Part shown: positions 6,657 through 8,944 of the stretch, piece by piece
How positions within the stretch are numbered: position 1 is the stretch's first letter
Layout: the number at the start of each line of letters is the position of its first letter
Assembly (NCBI GenBank): GCA_964614695.1
Contig: CAZTMB010000110.1
Span: forward strand, 1-8,944
Length of the DNA: 8,944 nt
Direction: 5' to 3'
Source of the DNA: VGXO01 sp964614695
GTDB taxonomy: Bacteria > Planctomycetota > Phycisphaerae > Phycisphaerales > SM1A02
The notes under the pieces: model-generated
What the model was told of the DNA's origin: nothing
The model's database searches: none
The model's input: the letters and a program-made list of their open reading frames with translations, nothing else
Made by a program: the position numbers and the translations under genes

Positions 6657-7418
6657 ATGCCGAGGAACCCCTCCGGTGCCATGACCCCGGTCGCAATCGC
6701 CTTCGTGGCCGGTCTGGCTTGGCTGGGTGTGCCCGGATCCACCGCCACCGCGGCTGCTCCGCCCGAGGAACTCGCACAGTCGGACTTTCCGCCCTCGCCC
6801 GAGGCGACCCGCTTCTTCGAGCGGCTGGTCGAGCGATATCGCGAACTCATTCGCTACGCCGACACCTTCCTCCTCGAGCAGCGGATCGGGTCGATCGACG
6901 GTGATGCGCACTCCGAGGTCCGCACGCGGGTCTCCGCGCGAAGCCGAATCGCCGACGGCGAAGTCGAGGTCTCGACGCGCACGCGACGGGTCGTCGAGTC
7001 GGTCTCGGGAACCGGCGCCAAGGGACCGCGCGAGGTCGATCTCGCGATCGCGCCGCACCTCGGGCTGCGGCTTCTCGACGAACCCTTGAAGGACTTCCGG
7101 CCCGGCACCGAAGGCTTTCGCGCGACCTCGATCCGCGAGGTCGAGCACGATCGTCAGGCGATGGTCCGCATCGAACTTCGCAGCGGCGGCGCGAGTCCGG
7201 GCGACCCGGGCTCGGTCTTCGGCCTCACCGTCGATCCGCACTCGATGCTGATCCGCAAGGTCGACGGCGAAGAGACGCTTGCCGACGGCCGCAGCTTCAC
7301 GACGACGATCTCGATCGATCCGGAATCCGAGACCGTGGTGCCGGTCGAGGCGGCGCCGGCGACACCCAAGCCGATCGAGCCCCCGGTCGGACTCGCCGGC
7401 GAAGTCCCGCTCGGCTGA
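6657..7418 (+). CDS. Secreted hypothetical protein, possibly LolA-like fold
   Basis: I do not recognise a named family with certainty. The 253-residue product starts with a signal peptide: a short n-region with Arg3, a hydrophobic core at about 12-26, and a signal peptidase I-type site A-T-A at 30-32. The mature part begins with an amphipathic helix (EATRFFERLVERYRELIRY), then alternates strand-like segments (DTFLLEQRIGSI, EVRTRVSARSRIADGEVEVSTRTRR). It ends with an FGLTVDPHSMLIRKVDGEETL...FTTTISIDPE pattern and a Pro-rich tail. Helix first and then an extended antiparallel sheet, with a 'Dp.s.lirk' strand, recalls LolA/LppX-like proteins and DUF2092-type periplasmic proteins; that is fold-level inference only. 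There is no lipobox cysteine. The ATG at 6657 keeps Arg3 in the n-region; the ATG at 6681 would lose it, though GAGGA (6662-6666) lies upstream of the latter. The gene may be co-transcribed with the CPBP protease gene. Confidence 0.75.
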   Translation: MPRNPSGAMTPVAIAFVAGLAWLGVPGSTATAAAPPEELAQSDFPPSPEATRFFERLVERYRELIRYADTFLLEQRIGSIDGDAHSEVRTRVSARSRIADGEVEVSTRTRRVVESVSGTGAKGPREVDLAIAPHLGLRLLDEPLKDFRPGTEGFRATSIREVEHDRQAMVRIELRSGGASPGDPGSVFGLTVDPHSMLIRKVDGEETLADGRSFTTTISIDPESETVVPVEAAPATPKPIEPPVGLAGEVPLG

Positions 7419-7429
7419 GCCGCGGGCCG

Positions 7430-7447
7430 CTTCGCGCGGTCGCGAAG
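7430..7447. terminator. Hairpin between convergent genes
   Basis: CTTCGCG and CGCGAAG form a perfect 7-bp stem around the loop CGGT in the 33-bp gap between the stop codons of the secreted-protein gene and the HNH gene. A symmetric stem at this spot could end transcription from both sides, but neither strand has a U-tract after it, so Rho-dependent ending or simple 3'-end protection is equally possible. Confidence 0.4.
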
Positions 7448-7451
7448 GCAA

Positions 7452-8081
7452 TCAGGTGAGTTCGACGGTCCAGTACGCCTCGTCGAGGAAGGCCTTCCAC
7501 GACTGGTACTTGGGGCTTCCGAGCCGCAGCGTGATCGCGGGGTTGCGCCGCGGTTGCCGCGGTGAGCGGATCAACTTCATGTTGGCCTGCGTCGGCGTGC
7601 GGCCGCCCTTGCGGGCGTTGCACTTCACGCAGGCGCAGACGAGGTTCGTCCAGCTGTTCTCGCCGCCCTGCACCCGTGGCACGACGTGATCGAGCGTGAG
7701 TTCGCGGGTCGAGAAGGGACGCCCGCAGTACTGGCAGCGGTTGCCGTCGCGGGCGTAGATGTTGCGGCGGTTGAGCTTGACGCCTTCCTGCGGAAGCCGG
7801 TCGTAGCCGAGGACCCGGATGATCTTCGGGACCGCGATCACCACGCGGGTGGTGCGGACCCAATCGTGCTCTTCCGCCTCGAACTGCTGCTGCAGGGCGC
7901 CGAGATCCGCCCAGGTCTCGAAGTCGTAGTTGCGGTACGCGCCGTTCTCGAAGGCGATCACTTCGGCGACCTGCTTGCTGAGCAGCGCGAAGGCCCGCCG
8001 GGCGTCGATGACTCGGATCACCGCATAGACGCGGTTCAGGACCAGGACCTTGGCGTCGAGCGGGCTCGCGGCTGCGATCAT
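7452..8081 (-). CDS. HNH endonuclease-family protein
   Basis: This 209-residue protein has a helical N-terminal part (VLVLNRVYAVIRVIDARRAFALL, 12-34; YDFETW at 52-57) and a C-terminal zinc-ribbon HNH nuclease domain. The domain shows CQYCG (116-120), TLDHVVPR with D131-H132 (129-136), GGENSWTNLV with N142 and N146 (139-148), and CVKCNARKG (151-159). The two CxxC pairs should bind a structural zinc; H132 is the expected general base and the N146/N155 region completes the betaBetaAlpha-metal site. The fold cuts DNA in many contexts (restriction, repair, phage packaging), but no methylase, integrase or phage gene lies nearby, so this looks like a stand-alone chromosomal gene. I recall similar proteins as widespread in planctomycetes and relatives, with role unknown. 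The ATG at 8081 is chosen because GGAGG (8091-8087, minus strand) lies 5 nt upstream; an in-frame ATG at 8102 adds seven residues and has no canonical Shine-Dalgarno site. Confidence 0.9.
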   Translation of the reverse strand: MIAAASPLDAKVLVLNRVYAVIRVIDARRAFALLSKQVAEVIAFENGAYRNYDFETWADLGALQQQFEAEEHDWVRTTRVVIAVPKIIRVLGYDRLPQEGVKLNRRNIYARDGNRCQYCGRPFSTRELTLDHVVPRVQGGENSWTNLVCACVKCNARKGGRTPTQANMKLIRSPRQPRRNPAITLRLGSPKYQSWKAFLDEAYWTVELT

Positions 8082-8165
8082 CCGTTCCTCCGGCGGCTCC
8101 ATCCGCCTTCCATCGCCTGAGGACCCCGCAGCGTCGCGGAATCCACCGAATGTCCACGGGGTTCT

Positions 8166-8228
8166 CGGATCCTAACCGCGTCATCCGTGTCGGGGTATCG
8201 GCGGACGAACTTCGTCGGTGAGGATCCG
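8166..8228. repeat. Nested inverted repeats in the HNH/right-edge divergent region
   Basis: CGGATCCT (8166-8173) is repeated inverted as AGGATCCG (8221-8228); extending to 8177 and 8217 gives 11 of 12 matching positions. Inside the 39-bp interval lies a second, near-perfect palindrome, GACGAA-c-TTCGTC (8204-8216). This is the only sizeable structure in the 207-bp gap between the HNH gene and the divergent gene at 8289, and it could be an operator shared by both. I see no convincing promoter hexamers on either strand and no tRNA or small ORF here. Confidence 0.4.
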
Positions 8229-8288
8229 GTTCAGCGGAAGGCTTCGCCGCGAAGGACGCTCGCGGGTCGCACGTGCCACAATGGCGAG

Positions 8289-8944
8289 ATGCGGATGAAA
8301 CTCTTGTGGCAGCAGCCGGCGGAGTCCGGCCGACGGTGGTCCGTGGTGCGTGGCGGGCACGATGCGTCGAGTGCGATCGAACTCGCCTGCTGGCACGGGC
8401 ATCCGCTTCGCGATCCGTGGCCGGATCCGCGGACCTGGCCCACGTCGACGATCATCTCGCGAAGCGGCTCGCTGACGGAGGGCGACGATCCCTTCGCCGA
8501 GGATCCTCGCAACTGGATGCCGAGTGGCCGGCGCACGCTCGAGGAGTCGCTCGACGGCCTCGTCGGAACGCTGGCGGCTTCGCGACGCACGCTGCTCCTT
8601 CGCCCGCACGCGCGGCAGATCCTGAGCGATCTCGCGGGCGCTTCGGACTTCCTTCGTCGGCATCGCGGCGAGCGGTTCGGGCTGGCGCTTGCCCCGGCGG
8701 ATCTCATCGCGCCCACGATGCTCGACCGCGCCGAGGACCTGCTCGTGCGGGCCTTCGAGATGCTGGTGCCGCGTCTCGATCCTGCGCGAGACGTGCTCGT
8801 GCTTCAGGATCTCGTGGCGGGGGAGAACCCCGACGCCATGCCCATCGCGGTTCCCTTTGGTCGTGGCGTCTTGCCATGGTCGTGCTGCCGGCGCTTTGCG
8901 GCAGCGATTCCCGACGGCCTGCGCGTCGTGCTGGATCCGACGGT
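8289..8944 (+). CDS. Hypothetical protein, truncated by the window edge; possible sugar-phosphate isomerase-like TIM barrel
   Basis: An open frame of 218 complete codons starts at ATG 8289 (MRMKLLWQQP) or ATG 8295 and has no stop before the right edge, so it is a 5'-complete, 3'-partial gene. Codon use is the same GC3-rich style as its neighbours, and both reverse-strand frames over it are Arg-rich, which supports this strand. No signal peptide or membrane segment is visible. Residues from about 100 on read LLLRPHARQIL...FLRRHRGERFGLALAPADLI, then DLLVRAFEML, VLVLQDLV, and PFGRGVLPWSCCRRFAAAIPDGLRVVLDP. The order 'lalDp.dl', 'vhlkD' and 'G.G.ldw..~~~~l' recalls xylose isomerase-like/AP endonuclease 2-type TIM barrels. 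The metal ligands normal for that family (His, Glu, Asp) are not clearly in place, so this is only a suggestion; it may be a degenerate or unrelated protein. Neither start has a strong ribosome-binding site. Confidence 0.65.
   Translation, partial: MRMKLLWQQPAESGRRWSVVRGGHDASSAIELACWHGHPLRDPWPDPRTWPTSTIISRSGSLTEGDDPFAEDPRNWMPSGRRTLEESLDGLVGTLAASRRTLLLRPHARQILSDLAGASDFLRRHRGERFGLALAPADLIAPTMLDRAEDLLVRAFEMLVPRLDPARDVLVLQDLVAGENPDAMPIAVPFGRGVLPWSCCRRFAAAIPDGLRVVLDPT

Noticed and set aside
4942..6777. A 611-codon open frame on the minus strand opposite the CPBP gene
   Set aside because: It is Arg/Asp/His-rich with no family motifs and lies antisense to a protein with intact catalytic motifs and membrane segments. 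Long antisense frames are expected at this GC content.
7452..8081. HNH gene as part of a restriction or anti-phage system
   Set aside because: No methyltransferase, helicase, REase partner or mobile gene lies in the flanking sequence visible here; the neighbours look like ordinary chromosomal genes.
8181..8716. Two minus-strand open frames of about 160 codons near the right edge
   Set aside because: Both are Arg/Ser/Pro-rich, and the plus-strand frame over the same region has more normal protein composition and a start.
1..8944. tRNA, rRNA, CRISPR array or insertion sequence
   Set aside because: No cloverleaf-like sequence, rRNA segment, spaced direct repeats, transposase or paired terminal repeats with target duplications were found on reading both strands.

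Overview
The window is GC-rich and gene-dense. It reads as ordinary chromosome of a planctomycete-like bacterium, possibly of the Phycisphaerae. That placement is an inference from GC-rich codon use, Ala/Arg/Gly-rich proteins and an HNH protein of a type I associate with planctomycetes; no rRNA marker is present. I see no tRNA, rRNA, CRISPR array, insertion sequence, phage gene or defence island. Every gap between genes is shorter than 300 bases.

Layout. A plus-strand pair comes first: class II fumarase (fumC, 34-1425) and, 23 bp on, a divergent CutC-family TIM barrel (1449-2198). They converge, 4 bp apart, on a minus-strand block read right to left: rplM (4590-4126), rpsI (4025-3576), a TauE/SafE-type exporter (3452-2511) and a small DUF1634-type membrane protein (2514-2203). 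The ribosomal part can be traced as a transcription unit: a near-consensus sigma-70 promoter (4724-4697), a leader of about 100 nt with a hairpin, L13, S9, and a hairpin with a U-rich tail (3546-3508). The exporter and DUF1634 genes overlap in an ATGA and are probably translationally coupled.

Divergent from rplM is a large multi-membrane-span CPBP-family protease (4837-6597) with all the expected glutamyl-protease residues and an unusual extracytoplasmic domain of about 185 residues near its N-terminus. It is followed after 59 bp by a secreted protein with a possible LolA-like fold (6657-7418). This pair converges on a minus-strand HNH-endonuclease-family gene (8081-7452). Divergent from that, a gene starts at 8289 and runs off the right edge; its 218 visible residues vaguely resemble sugar-phosphate isomerase TIM barrels.

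How the genes work together: fumarase belongs to the TCA cycle, L13/S9 to the ribosome, and TauE-DUF1634 is probably a two-part membrane module for sulfur oxyanions or organosulfonates. The CPBP protease and the secreted protein may share an envelope role, but only adjacency supports this. I found no convincing new multi-gene system. The points most worth a second look are the TauE-DUF1634 coupling, the CPBP extracytoplasmic domain, structured intergenic DNA at 4761-4790 and 8166-8228, and the excess of the palindrome GCGATCGC.
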